Origin: Trichomonas vaginalis G3
Taxonomy: Eukaryota > Parabasalia > Trichomonadida > Trichomonadidae
Direction: 5' to 3'
DNA: 64,000 nucleotides
NCBI RefSeq assembly: GCF_026262505.1
Contig: NC_067206.1
Coordinates: forward strand, 34,983,896 to 35,047,895
The position numbers and the translations under genes were made by a program. This document shows positions 39,150 to 48,429 of this stretch, piece by piece. The first letter of the stretch is position 1. Each line of letters opens with the position of its first letter. Under the pieces are notes generated by a model, which was not told the DNA's origin, did not search any database, and saw only the letters and a list, made by a program, of their open reading frames with translations.

Positions 39150-39260
39150 AATTTTATTTGAAATGTACGCTGAGTTTGTTAGTGAACCTCAAGTTGAAGG
39201 AAACTTGTTTGTTAGATGAGAAATATGAAATGGCATACCATTTTAAAACAATATATTTTT
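39150..39260 (+). repeat. Mini-copy flanking the HNH gene, right
   Basis: The same kind of short copy as at 38405: leader, first codons of the HNH gene (with some divergence) and its last codons ending in GGCATACCATTTTAA. It lies just before the gene at 39272. Confidence 0.65.
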
Positions 39261-39271
39261 ACATATATTAA

Positions 39272-40133
39272 ATGCTTCAGGTTGAAAAACAAAGAACAAA
39301 AGTAGCAGATACAAAACCGTTAGACTATATCTTTACAAATGCTGGTAGGAATATTTCAGATGAAGAAATTTCATCCCAAGCATACAGGTTTGACTATCCA
39401 ATTCGTTGGCTTCAAAGTCCTTCAGATGCAAAGGCAATAGGATTTAGAAGAGTTTTGTTTTCAAATAGAACTAACGCATTTATGTTCGCAGTATATTTTC
39501 ATGGGCAGTATAAAGGTTCTGATGGTCTAATAGACAAATTTGACGAAATGAGAATCTTTACAGTTCGTTCAGACGAAAGTCTTGAGAAAAACTCTAAATG
39601 ACTTTCAAACTCAAATGAACAAATATTATTGGGAATTTCAAGAAAAATACGACTCTTTACTAAATGGAACATACTATCTGAAACTAGAATATGACAAGAT
39701 GAACTCCACCGTTTCATTTCAAAAGATTGAAATTAACCCTCCAAGAGATACAGAGTTTTTATTTTGGAAAGTAGACAAACGTTCTTGGGCACAATTTCTT
39801 CGGTTACTAAACCAGAACGAACCATTACCACCAGATGGTCCATTTAAATTTATACTTCCACCAGCAGATTTGACAGTTTATAGAAACGTGTTTGACCCTC
39901 AAAATGTTATGTGTCATGCAAGTTTCAGTTCAAGCAACAATAGTTTTCTATGTATTGGTAAGGACTTTTATGACTTTGCTTCTAAATTCTACGAACCACC
40001 TAGTAACAGTTTCTCTGACTTTCAAGTTTGGTTCACAACAAATGGTGTGCAACATATTATTCCATTGTACTATGACTTTTATCTCGAATTGTCTTTCATA
40101 TATAACTACGGAAAAGTGCTGAAAAAGTATTGA
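39272..40133 (+). pseudogene. Structural protein, paralogue 2 (penton-like?), fossil
   Basis: A paralogue of the gene at 34099-34947. It shares TKPLDYIFTNAG, YRFDYPIRWL, AIGFRR and FQVWFTTNG, with a closing YLELSFIYNYG. It has about one break. The two paralogues lie 4 kb apart in opposite orientation within the same element, pointing to a duplication inside the element followed by divergence. As with paralogue 1 a vertex or minor capsid role is inferred from context only. It is followed directly by a hairpin (AGGTTAGATCTAACCT). Confidence 0.5.
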
Positions 40134-40268
40134 AAAATAATGTTTAGGTGAAGAGGTTAGATCTAACCTCATTTCTAACCTCATTTCTAACCTCTTGAAT
40201 TTTCATGAAAACAATTTATTTTTGACACTTTCACAAAAAACATAAAAAAGTGAGTTAAAATGAGATGT

Positions 40269-40634
40269 TTACTGAACTGGTTGGATGTCGCCTTCTGTAG
40301 TTATGTAGAATGGTTGACCAGAGAAGTGGAACAGTGCTCTGAGAATTTGTATAATTCGTGGAATTGGACTCTCTCTGTTTGGAAGTTGTATCCAAGGACG
40401 TTTGTTTAGGAACTTAACAAGAGCTTCCTTCTTTGCTTGCTTTATGTCGTCTACAGGAGTGTTTTCTGGTATTTGAATTGGAATTCCAGTCGAAGTCTCG
40501 AGCTGAAGTGTAGACCTTTCCGTTATCCAACCGTTAACAAGCTTGTCTTTTACATTCTGCCTGAGGAAGTCTTTAACAAGCTCGTTAATTTCAATTAGGT
40601 AAATTGCCTCGTCGGTAGGTTCGACCTCGACCAT
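40269..40634 (-). CDS. Small Polinton protein (unrecognised)
   Basis: A 121-residue protein starting MVEVEPTDEAIYLIEINEL, largely helical, ending FYITTEGDIQPVQ. Its start abuts a 21-bp minisatellite beyond which the proline-rich gene at 41013 diverges. A related start (MPEGFDKTIYLIELPEP) appears at 46258 on the same strand in the same arrangement, so this divergent pair has been duplicated. No family is recognised. Confidence 0.5.
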   Translation of the reverse strand: MVEVEPTDEAIYLIEINELVKDFLRQNVKDKLVNGWITERSTLQLETSTGIPIQIPENTPVDDIKQAKKEALVKFLNKRPWIQLPNRESPIPRIIQILRALFHFSGQPFYITTEGDIQPVQ

Positions 40635-40975
40635 TGCTACTGTCAGAAAAAGTACTGCTACTGTCAGAAAAAGTACTGCTACTGTCAGTAAAAGTACTGC
40701 TACTGTCAGTAAAAGTACTGCTACTGTCAGTAAAAGTACTGCTACTGTCAGTAAAAAGGAAAATTTGAGAGGGTTTTCGACGATAAAGTACTGCTACTGT
40801 CAGTAAAAGTACTGCTACTGTCAGTAAAAGTACTGCTACTGTCAGTAAAAGTACTGCTACTGTCAGAAAAAGTACTGCTACTGTCAGTAAAAGTACTGCT
40901 ACTGTCAGAAAAAGTACTGCTACTGTCAGTAAAAGTACTGCTACTGTCAGTAAAAGTACTGCTAGTAGCAGAGAT
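40635..40975. repeat. 21-bp minisatellite between divergent genes
   Basis: About 14 copies of AGTACTGCTACTGTCAGTAAA or the AGAAA variant, in two blocks split at about 40,755-40,785. Because the period is a multiple of three, a low-complexity frame crosses it; I do not count that as a gene. It fills the whole space between the two divergent start codons. Confidence 0.92.
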
Positions 40976-41012
40976 TTTTATCGTTGTGGTCCGATGGTTA
41001 AGCCACAAACGA

Positions 41013-41369
41013 ATGTCCGACGTCCCACCAACCGAGTCCATTCCCAAGCCAGAAGAACCTAAAGCACCAGCCCCTGCACCTCAGCAACCACAACAACCTC
41101 AGTTCCAGCAAGTACCTCCGAATTACTACCAATTTCCACCTCAAGGTTACTACCCACCACAAGGCTTCCCGAACTACCCTCCTCAGCCTATGCCTTACTC
41201 CCCCAACCCTTGGATGTTCCAGCAAGCTCCACCCCAACAATTCCAATCTCAATCCCAATCGAAGAGAGACCAAGAGTTCGAAGAAGGTCTGAACCGCTTA
41301 CGCAAAGAGTATGCTACAGCCCCAATTGAGAGAAAGTTGTTCCCGGACCAAAAAATATATTTTAGGTGA
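41013..41369 (+). CDS. Proline/glutamine-rich protein
   Basis: A 118-residue protein starting MSDVPPTESIPKPEEPKAP. It continues through Pro/Gln/Tyr repeats (YYPPQGFPNYPPQPMPYSP) and ends in a charged helix (KRDQEFEEGLNRLRKEYA). It is the plus half of a divergent pair with 40269-40634. Similar starts occur at 46499 (MTDIPLPECLPKPEEP) and near 59387, each behind a different hairpin array. Proline-rich tails of this sort often bind other virion or host proteins; no function can be assigned. Confidence 0.5.
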   Translation: MSDVPPTESIPKPEEPKAPAPAPQQPQQPQFQQVPPNYYQFPPQGYYPPQGFPNYPPQPMPYSPNPWMFQQAPPQQFQSQSQSKRDQEFEEGLNRLRKEYATAPIERKLFPDQKIYFR

Positions 41370-42020
41370 AGAGGTGAGATCTCACCCGTTTTCTCACCTG
41401 TTTTTTCACCCTCTTGAATTTCCTTAAGATAGAAAAAAAGTGAGTTAAAATGAGATGTTTACTGAACTGGTTGGATGTCGCCTTCTGAGGTTATGTAGAA
41501 CAATACTTGCACTGTTTCAGAACTAGTCTTGTACTTTTTCAGAACAATACTTGTACTGTTTCAGAACAATACTTGTACTGTTTCAACCAAAACTCATGAA
41601 TTCAATAAAAATATATTTTAGGTGAAGAGGTGAGATCTCACCTCTTTTCTCACCTCTTTTTTCACCCGTTGAATTTTCATGAATTTTGTGCTGAATTCGA
41701 CAAAAATATATTTTAGGTGAAGAGGTGAGATCTCACCTCTTTTCTCACCTCTTTTTTCACCCGTTGAATTTTCATGAATTTTATACAGAATTCGACAAAA
41801 ATATATTTTAGGTGAAAAAGAGGTTGAGCCAAAAGTGGCTCAACCTCAAAACAAGCACTTTGTGAAGAATATACCAACCGCCGGAAAACAGCGGGTTGGT
41901 TTTTATACAAAATTCAACAGGTGAATTTTCATGAATTTTGTGCTGAATTCGACAAAAATATATTTTAGGTGAAGAGGTGAGATCTCACCTGTTTTCTCAC
42001 CTCTTTTCTCACCCGTTGAA
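41360..42020. repeat. AGATCT hairpin array, left block
   Basis: Four complete units of about 100 bp, each AAAATATATTTTAGGTGAAG followed by AGGTGAGATCTCACCT and TTCACCCGTTGAATTTTCAT, plus variants. One variant near 41,813-41,850 has a different stem, GAGGTTGAGCC/GGCTCAACCTC. The units lie in the opposite orientation to the right block (43012-44090), so the gene at 42096-43010 is bracketed by inverted arrays. Three short ACTTGTACTGTTTCAGAAC-like copies also lie at 41,500-41,585. Confidence 0.88.
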
Positions 42021-42095
42021 TTTTCATGAATTTTCCCGAAATAAAAATAAAGTTAGTTTTTTTAAAAAAATATTTTTTATTTTTATTGTAAGAAC

Positions 42096-43010
42096 ATGTT
42101 AGCAACAACAGCACCAAACTCGTTAGTCATGAACCCAACTTCAATGTTAGTAGAAATGAAAAGCTTCATTCCTTCTTCATATACTTTCGAAACAGAAATC
42201 CAGAAGATAAAGCAGGAACTTCTCCAAGGAGATTTAGACTGTAGTGCAAAAGATGAAACAAATGAAGAATATCTTTATGAAATGCAGGATATTATTGACC
42301 ATCTACCTAAACTTCCTGAAATCCAACAACAAAAGCTTACTATTCCAGAATTCGATGAAATAGAAGTCAAAGCAACTGACTCAGTAGAAATAAAGAAGTT
42401 CATACGTAAGGTTAACTATGAGTTTCTTGGATTTCATTGCAACCACAAAGTCATGGACAAAGACTGCGATATGTTATATAAGAACATCTCTGACATATAT
42501 AAATCTGGGGAGTTTAAGACCTACGACAACTTTGTTTCGTTAGCTGCAAAATGTGTATGGCAGATAAGAGATAAAGATAGAAGAGGTAAGGTATGGAACC
42601 AACAGATAAAACCCGCAACTTTTGAGTTAAAGAAAACCATTGACGCCTTAGTTGTACTTGCAGGTAAGGTTTCAGAATATAACGCAAAAATGAGCCCACA
42701 ATGTTCTAAATGTAAAGCAGCAATGAGGAAATATAACTACTCCGTCAAAGAGATAGAACGTATGAGAAACGACTATGCTGACTTAAAGAAAGAAGCAGAG
42801 AAACCAGCAGAAGATAAAATGGACATGTTGACATTTCTAAACAAAAACTATCCAACTGCTGACGATTTCCTTCTTTCAGATGTCAAGAAGAAATATAAAG
42901 AAACTTTCGGCATTGTTAAAACTTTCGATGTACTAAAAGAAGAAATAGAAGCTACAAAACTGTTTAGGATTTCAAATATACATCGTACAATTCATGTAAG
43001 ACGCTTGTGA
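42096..43010 (+). CDS. Protein bracketed by inverted hairpin arrays (unrecognised)
   Basis: A 304-residue open frame behind the leader TTTTTATTTTTATTGTAAGAAC. It is mostly helical with one CSKCKAAM motif and a conserved-looking C-terminus (FLNKNYPTADDFLLSDV, then FRISNIHRTIHVRRL) that has the feel of a DNA-binding domain. The gene sits alone between two large hairpin arrays of opposite orientation. It lies in the accessory zone of element B together with HNH and KilA-N genes. I cannot name a family. Confidence 0.5.
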   Translation: MLATTAPNSLVMNPTSMLVEMKSFIPSSYTFETEIQKIKQELLQGDLDCSAKDETNEEYLYEMQDIIDHLPKLPEIQQQKLTIPEFDEIEVKATDSVEIKKFIRKVNYEFLGFHCNHKVMDKDCDMLYKNISDIYKSGEFKTYDNFVSLAAKCVWQIRDKDRRGKVWNQQIKPATFELKKTIDALVVLAGKVSEYNAKMSPQCSKCKAAMRKYNYSVKEIERMRNDYADLKKEAEKPAEDKMDMLTFLNKNYPTADDFLLSDVKKKYKETFGIVKTFDVLKEEIEATKLFRISNIHRTIHVRRL

Positions 43011-43011
43011 A

Positions 43012-44090
43012 AAAGAGGTGAGAAAAGAGGTGAGAAAAGAGGTGAGATCTCACCTCTTCACCTAAAATATATTTTTATTGAATTCTGAGTAAAATGACAT
43101 ATGGAACACATACTTTTTCAGTAAGGACATATGGGGTGAGAAAAGAGGTGAGAAAACAGGTGAGATCTCACCTCTTCACCTAAAATATATTTTTGGGTCA
43201 TTTACACTCATTTACGATGAAGTCTTGACAAAACATTGACGAAGAAGTCTTGACAAAACATTTACGATGAAATTCATGAAAATTCAAGAGGTGAGAAAAG
43301 AGGTGAGAAAAGAGGTGAGATCTCACCTCTTCACCTAAAATATATTTTTGTCTGATTTACGCTCATTGACGATGAAGTCTTGACAAAACATTGACGATGA
43401 AATTCATGAAAATTCAAGAGGTGAGAAAAGAGGTGAGAAAGAGGTGAGATCTCACCTCTTCACCTAAAATATATTTTTGTCTGATTTACGCTCATTGACG
43501 ATGAAGTCTTGACAAAACATTGACGATGAAATTCATGAAAATTCAAGAGGTGAGAAAAGAGGTGAGAAAAGAGGTGAGATCTCACCTCTTCACCTAAAAT
43601 ATATTTTTGTCTGATTTACGCTCATTGACGATGAAGTCTTGACAAAACATTGACGATGAAATTCATGAAAATTCAAGAGGTGAGAAAAGAGGTGAGATCT
43701 CACCTCTTCACCTAAAATATATTTTTGTCTGATTTACGCTCATTGACGATGAAGTCTTGACAAAACATTGACGATGAAATTCATGAAAATTCAAGAGGTG
43801 AGAAAAGAGGTGAGAAAAGAGGTGAGATCTCACCTCTTCACCTAAAATATATTTTTGTCTGATTTACGCTCATTGACGATGAAGTCTTGACAAAACATTG
43901 ACGATGAAATCTTGACAAAACATTGACGATGAAGTCTTGACAAAACATTGACGATGAAGTCTTGACAAAACATTGACGAAGAAGTCTTGACAAAACATTT
44001 ACGATGAAATTCATGAAAATTCAAGAGGTGAGAAAAGAGGTGAGAAAAGAGGTGAGATCTCACCTCTTCACCTAAAATATATTTTTGCTG
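43012..44090. repeat. AGATCT hairpin array, right block
   Basis: Eight units, each with GAGGTGAGAAAAGAGGTGAG in one to three copies, the palindrome AGGTGAGATCTCACCT, then CTTCACCTAAAATATATTTT. Units are separated by GATGAAGTCTTGACAAAACA-type spacers, which themselves repeat (for example 43,900-44,000). The first unit begins directly after the stop codon of the gene at 42096-43010. Confidence 0.9.
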
Positions 44091-44091
44091 A

Positions 44092-44590
44092 AAAAATGAC
44101 CAAAAATCATGATATAACTGTATTTTTTTGACGAAGAGAACTTTTACTCTTCGTAAAAAAACTCTATGAAATCGTGAAAAAATGACCAAATTTCATGATA
44201 TAACTGTATTTTTCTGACGAAGAGAACTTTTACTCTTCGTAAAAAAACTCTATGAAATCGTGAAAAAATGACCAAATTTCATGATATAACTGTATTTTTT
44301 TGACGAAGAGAACTTTTACTCTTCGTAAAAAAACTCTATGAAATCGTGAAAAAATGACCAAAAATCGTGAATTTCCTCATATGTTTGCGACCCTCGAAAA
44401 AGTCTGGGTCGAGATTCCGTACGAAAACAGTGAAAAAAACTCTATGAAAATCGTGAAAAATTGCGAGTAGGTAAAAAAACCTGGTCGCCAAAACTCTATG
44501 AAATCGTGAAAAAATGACCAAAAATCATGATATAACTGTATTTTTTTGACGAAGAGAACTTTTACTCTTCGTAAAAAAATCCCTGAAATC
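44092..44590. repeat. 85-bp hairpin repeats with an embedded KilA-N gene fragment
   Basis: Four copies of a unit with ATGACCAAAAATCATGATAT and the hairpin ACGAAGAG-aactttta-CTCTTCGT (stems near 44,138, 44,220, 44,301 and 44,552). Between the third and fourth copy, about 44,370-44,455, lies a fragment resembling part of the KilA-N gene at 45,580-45,640 (CTCATATGT...GAGATTCCGTACGAAAA). Confidence 0.85.
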
Positions 44591-44667
44591 ATATCTTTTA
44601 TACAAGATAGAAAAAAAAAGTTAGTTTTATTTTTTTTATTTTTTTATTTTGTATGTAAGAACAGAAA

Positions 44668-45279
44668 ATGACAAACATTGAGTTTGAAACAGTTAGAAAG
44701 ATAGACAATGTCACCAAAATGGTTAGAATAGGTGATTTAAACGTAAGATACTCAAAGAAATACAACAAATATTCTTTGTCAGACATTATATCTCCATCTG
44801 GAAAGAGAGCACAGGACTGGGTTAGAAATGCTTCAACTCAGAAAATTTTGACAAGAAATCCTGAGCTTATGATATCAGTAGCATTTCATGGAACAAGAGC
44901 ATATCTTATAGACAAAAGTCTTATACCAATAGTTTTGTTATGGGTAGACCCAGTTGTTGGATATAATTTCATAACATATGGTTCATTCGATACGGAACGT
45001 TGCAGTGAAGGCTTACTTTATATCGTTCAGAAACCGAAGGACTTCAATACAAAGAGATATAAGATAGGAAGAACATTTAATATAACTAAAAGATATGACT
45101 CTACAGTCAATAGAGTTAAGGTTGTGTTTGTTAACGATATGAGAGCTGCTGAAACAGAACTACTTGAAAAGTTTGAGAAAATGTATGGTGCTCCCACGAA
45201 AGGTAAAGAAACGTTTGAAGTAGATGAGATAGATAGTGCTATAAAATTATTTGACGAAGTTGCTGAAAAATACATGTAA
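44668..45279 (+). CDS. KilA-N protein fused to a GIY-YIG (T5orf172-type) domain
   Basis: A 203-residue protein behind TTTTTTATTTTGTATGTAAGAAC. Residues about 1-95 are a KilA-N DNA-binding domain (RYSKKYNKYSLSDIISPSGK, later FHGTRAYLIDKSLIPIVLLW). Residues about 112-190 form a GIY-YIG-like T5orf172/MUG113 domain (EGLLYIVQ, YKIGRTFNITKRYDS, ending in KGKETFEV). Such fusions are known from nucleocytoplasmic large DNA viruses and phages and may nick or bind DNA. Here the gene neighbours a second KilA-N gene with the same leader. It looks whole. Confidence 0.75.
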   Translation: MTNIEFETVRKIDNVTKMVRIGDLNVRYSKKYNKYSLSDIISPSGKRAQDWVRNASTQKILTRNPELMISVAFHGTRAYLIDKSLIPIVLLWVDPVVGYNFITYGSFDTERCSEGLLYIVQKPKDFNTKRYKIGRTFNITKRYDSTVNRVKVVFVNDMRAAETELLEKFEKMYGAPTKGKETFEVDEIDSAIKLFDEVAEKYM

Positions 45280-45367
45280 AGCGTTTATTTTTGGTCTTTT
45301 GTGAAAGTCAGAAAATAACGCTAATTTTATTTTTTTTTATTTTTTTATTTTGTATGTAAAGACAGAT

Positions 45368-46172
45368 ATGTCAACAACAGAGAACACAACAACTGCTATC
45401 GTTCATGAAGCTATAGATGAAGAATACGAGTGGGTTCAGTATAACAAACAGTTACGTCTCATTCGTTCGGTCAAAGATGACATGTACCAAATGCAAAGTA
45501 TTTTGAATGCTCTTCGTTCTACAAAGCAAGCATATCATTGGTTTGAAAACCAACAGACAAAAGAACTTTTAGAAGAATTTCCTCATATGTCTGCGTTCCT
45601 CGAAAAATCGAGGGACGAGATTCCGTACGAAAATCGTAAAAATTTGCCAAATGGTTTGAGAGGTTGGTATGTACATAGACTTCTTGTAAATGCTGTTGCA
45701 ATGTGGGCTTCACCTCGCTATGCTTGTTATATTTTCATGATGTTAGATGAAATTCATAGACAAGAACGTGAAGAGCTAGAGAACAAGCTTGAAGCAAAAG
45801 ACAAAAACATACAGAAAAGAATACCACGTTCGTACAAAAGGAAAGGAAAAGAACTATAAGTATATGATTTATACTGAAGAGTTGGAAAATGAAGAAGACA
45901 GAGATATGGTTATGTTGCATTTAGTCAGAAGAAACAACAAAAGCTTTTACGACCTTGCTAAGATTTACAAATCTGACAGAAATTGGTTCTATCGCGAAAA
46001 CTTACCGATTTCAATGACACCAAATGAAGATGTGAAACAAATAGTTCAAGATACGTTACCTCAAACACACTATGATATGAAAGGTTGTACAATACTTACA
46101 TTCAAAGAAGATTTGCCGCTACTGAAAGAAAAGATAACAGAGTATTTTGACAACTTCAAACAAGCAGAGTAA
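45368..46172 (+). pseudogene. Second KilA-N protein
   Basis: The start MSTTENTTTAIVHEAIDEEY follows the same leader as the gene at 44668. The KilA-N domain is centred on residues about 50-135 (MSAFLEKSRDEIPYENRK, LRGWYVHRLLVNAVAMWAS, PRYACYIFMMLDEI). A coiled coil follows, then a C-terminal domain with LAKIYKSDRNWFYRENLPIS, similar in style to the domains that follow KilA-N in poxvirus-like and phage anti-repressor proteins. About one break is present. A noisy further copy lies at about 58,330-59,046. Likely a DNA-binding regulator. Confidence 0.65.
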
Positions 46173-46189
46173 ATGAACCATTTATTTTT

Positions 46190-46258
46190 CAAGCTTGACA
46201 CCAAAGATGGCTCAGGTAGCTCTATAAGGTAAATTGTCTTGTCAAATCCTTCTGGCAT
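46190..46258 (-). pseudogene. Start of a gene related to 40269-40634
   Basis: On the minus strand MPEGFDKTIYLIELPEP begins at 46258 and resembles the start of the gene at 40634 (...EAIYLIEINEL). Only a short stretch of similarity is visible before it runs into the end of the KilA-N gene. It is the minus half of a duplicated divergent pair. Confidence 0.4.
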
Positions 46259-46259
46259 T

Positions 46260-46495
46260 CCGAGTCCTTCCTTCCAACAGGAAAAAAATTTCCCGACAAC
46301 TGGAAAAAAATTTCCTTCCAACAGGAAAAAAATTTCCTTCCGACAGGAAAAAAATTTCCTTCCAACAGGAAAAATTTTTCCAGTTGTTCGTCCGTAAACC
46401 ATTCAAATTTTCGAAAATTGAGAACTTTTTGGTCGAACGACAGAAAAAATTTTTCCTTCCGACAGGAAAATATTTTCCTTCCAACAGGACACAAA
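46260..46495. repeat. 22-bp hairpin array between divergent genes
   Basis: About seven copies of CTTCC(A/G)ACAGGAAAAAAATT, a unit able to form GGAAA/TTTCC hairpins. It fills the space between the divergent starts at 46258 and 46499, exactly where the 21-bp minisatellite lies in the related pair at 40635-40975. A degraded copy lies at about 59,140-59,385. Confidence 0.88.
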
Positions 46496-46498
46496 CGG

Positions 46499-46645
46499 AT
46501 GACTGACATTCCTCTTCCTGAATGTCTTCCAAAGCCAGAAGAACCGACAGCCCCAGCACCACAACAGACTAAGACTCAAACACTTACATTTTTCAAGCTT
46601 GACTTTTTACAATTTGAACTTTGTTTGCGTAGATATGAATTCTGA
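46499..46645 (+). CDS. Short proline-rich protein related to 41013-41369
   Basis: The start MTDIPLPECLPKPEEPTAPA parallels MSDVPPTESIPKPEEPKAPA of the gene at 41013. The frame is 48 residues long and its end overlaps the ATPase gene on the other strand. Short compared with its relative; may be a remnant. Confidence 0.4.
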   Translation: MTDIPLPECLPKPEEPTAPAPQQTKTQTLTFFKLDFLQFELCLRRYEF

Positions 46646-47471
46646 AAGAAGTATGAGGGTCTTGTATGACTTTGTACTTCACCCATAGTTCATGTCTGTC
46701 AAACTTACCTGCCATGGACTCTTTCATAAGTTCCATGAAATCGTCTTCGGACAATCAGGGAAAAGTATTATGTCAGTAAGTATTCTTTTAACATCCTTAC
46801 TTAAACTCTTTGCTGTCTGTACACAAATGACAACTGAGATGTTAAAGTGTCTGAGCTTCTTAAGAATTCGACACATATCTTGTTCTCTGTTCTTTAAACA
46901 AAGGATGAGAAGCAAAGTCATCTAAAGATAAGAAGACATCTGTGAGGGTAAGTCTTCCAATCGTAAGATTGCAATTTCTTCGAAATGTATTCTATCTTTC
47001 TTTCTGTTTGTTTCTGAAGTGTTTCTTCTCTAATATTCTCTGCATTTCCTCATTTGGGTCTTTAAACTTAGAATTTATATACTCATTTATAGCATATACT
47101 TCAAAACTCTTCTTTGGTACTTCTTTATCCAATCCAACAACTCAGAGTCTTTTATACATACTAACTTAGACTTCTTTATAATATCTTTGAACGAATTGAC
47201 GGTTTGGTCAAATTGACCAGAAGTCGAACAAATGACTACTAACTCATAGAATGGGTTCTTCTCATCTAGTTCTTGTTGTTGTGCAGCCATTTTAAGATAA
47301 GTGAAAGTCTTACCCGACCCAGGTGGTGCAATTAGACCTGTTATACCATTCTGAAGCAAATAAGAACTTTTCATGTATAGGCTTTATCTGAGCATTTTCC
47401 AACTTCCTCTTGTTCTTATTTAAAACATTCTCAAATTTCTTGTCAATGTCAGCAAACTTTTTTTCTAACAT
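46607..47471 (-). pseudogene. Packaging ATPase of element B, copy 1
   Basis: A P-loop ATPase with Walker A GLIAPPGSGKT (about 47,305-47,335) and Walker B (C)LLILDDFASHP (clearest in copy 3, about 59,790-59,825). An ISVVICVQTAKSL sensor-like strand follows, as in FtsK/HerA-type packaging enzymes of Polintons. Its start is 36 bp from the divergent gene at 47508. Several small breaks are visible here, but whether they are real or sequencing noise cannot be told. Copies at 52,335-52,913 (partial) and about 59,470-60,340. Confidence 0.75.
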
Positions 47472-47507
47472 ATTTTTAGAAAAATTAAAAATTTTTATCT
47501 TTAGAAA

Positions 47508-47949
47508 ATGTCTAGCGATTTCGCTATCTATATTCGAGACAAGCTTTTGACAGCAAACATCTGTCGACCATAAAATCTTACATAGTGTAAACAAGAAAGG
47601 TGAATTTGTTCTAAAGTTCTGTTTCTGGGAATATGACAAGAACCATAAAACATTAAGCAGAGCAGTCTTAAAATTTGTCAATGACAGACTTGTTGCAGAG
47701 ATGACACCGATTGGAAAGATGAAGTCCAACAAAAGTTCTTAGAATGCAAAGAAGACACTGCGCTGTTCTTGAAGATGAAATAGAAAAACAGAATAGAAGA
47801 GCTATTAAAGGACAAAGAACTTTTACATAAATATGGTTCTGAGAAGTTTGACATAACTCCACCAGAAAAGAAGAAGAAAGAAAAGAAGAGTAGAAGAAGA
47901 GAAGAAAGAACCTGAACCAGTTCCAGAGAAGGGGAGATATGACATGTAA
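47508..47949 (+). pseudogene. Small lysine-rich protein, copy 1 (unrecognised)
   Basis: Starts MSSDFAIYIRD. A short globular domain is followed by a Lys/Glu-rich tail, seen also at about 52,950-53,390 and 60,376-60,820. The tail length varies between copies in its lysine run. Diverges from the packaging ATPase. Function unknown. A few breaks. Confidence 0.45.
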
Positions 47950-47965
47950 AAATAAAATTTTATTT

Positions 47966-48395
47966 TTAGAAACATTTCTGGTCAATGTCAATGTTCTCTT
48001 CCTCTTTAGAGCAAACACTGGCTTAGACTCTAAAATCTTTTTACCCAATTTACCTTGAACTTCTACAACTTTAGACTCATATATTCATAGTCGTCTGCTT
48101 TCTTTGGTTCATAAGGTATAACAAGTTTGTATGCTTTGCCTTCTTTAAGGTTTGAGAACCTTCTGTCAAAACTTTCTTTGACTGTTAACAAACCTTCTAT
48201 GTCTAAGTCTTCAAATTTTCGCACCATTTTTAGTCACAATAGCAAACTTAACTGGTTCGATGTTCCAAACTTTGTCAAATGTAGACTTTTCAAATGGTAG
48301 AAGTAAACATTCAAATATGTGAATGGGTCTAGTTCTTCTTTAAGTCCTGACATGTACTTGTTTACTGAGATGAATTTGCCATCTTTTCTATCGGA
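47966..48395 (-). pseudogene. Conserved small Polinton protein, copy 1
   Basis: The N-terminal region reads GKFISVNKYMSGLKEELDPF, then LNVYFYHL, resembling the gene at 25489-25962 of element C. It ends in an acidic tail. Further copies lie at about 53,405-53,810 and 60,835-61,240. It lies between the helicase and the small lysine-rich gene. A few breaks. Its presence in both Polinton types suggests a core, still unnamed role. Confidence 0.45.
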
Positions 48396-48429
48396 TAAAA
48401 AAATATTTTTTTTTTAAAATTTACTCAGA

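Noticed and set aside
40986-41012. A longer start (GTG) for the proline-rich gene
   Set aside because: A non-ATG start is unlikely in this organism; the ATG at 41013 aligns with the start of the related gene at 46499.
40748-41047. A serine/threonine-rich protein (TDSSSTF repeats)
   Set aside because: It is only the 21-bp minisatellite read in frame on the minus strand, and it runs into the divergent gene's start.
41360-44090. CRISPR array
   Set aside because: The units are palindromic and tandem with repeated, non-unique spacers, there are no cas genes, and the context is a eukaryotic element.
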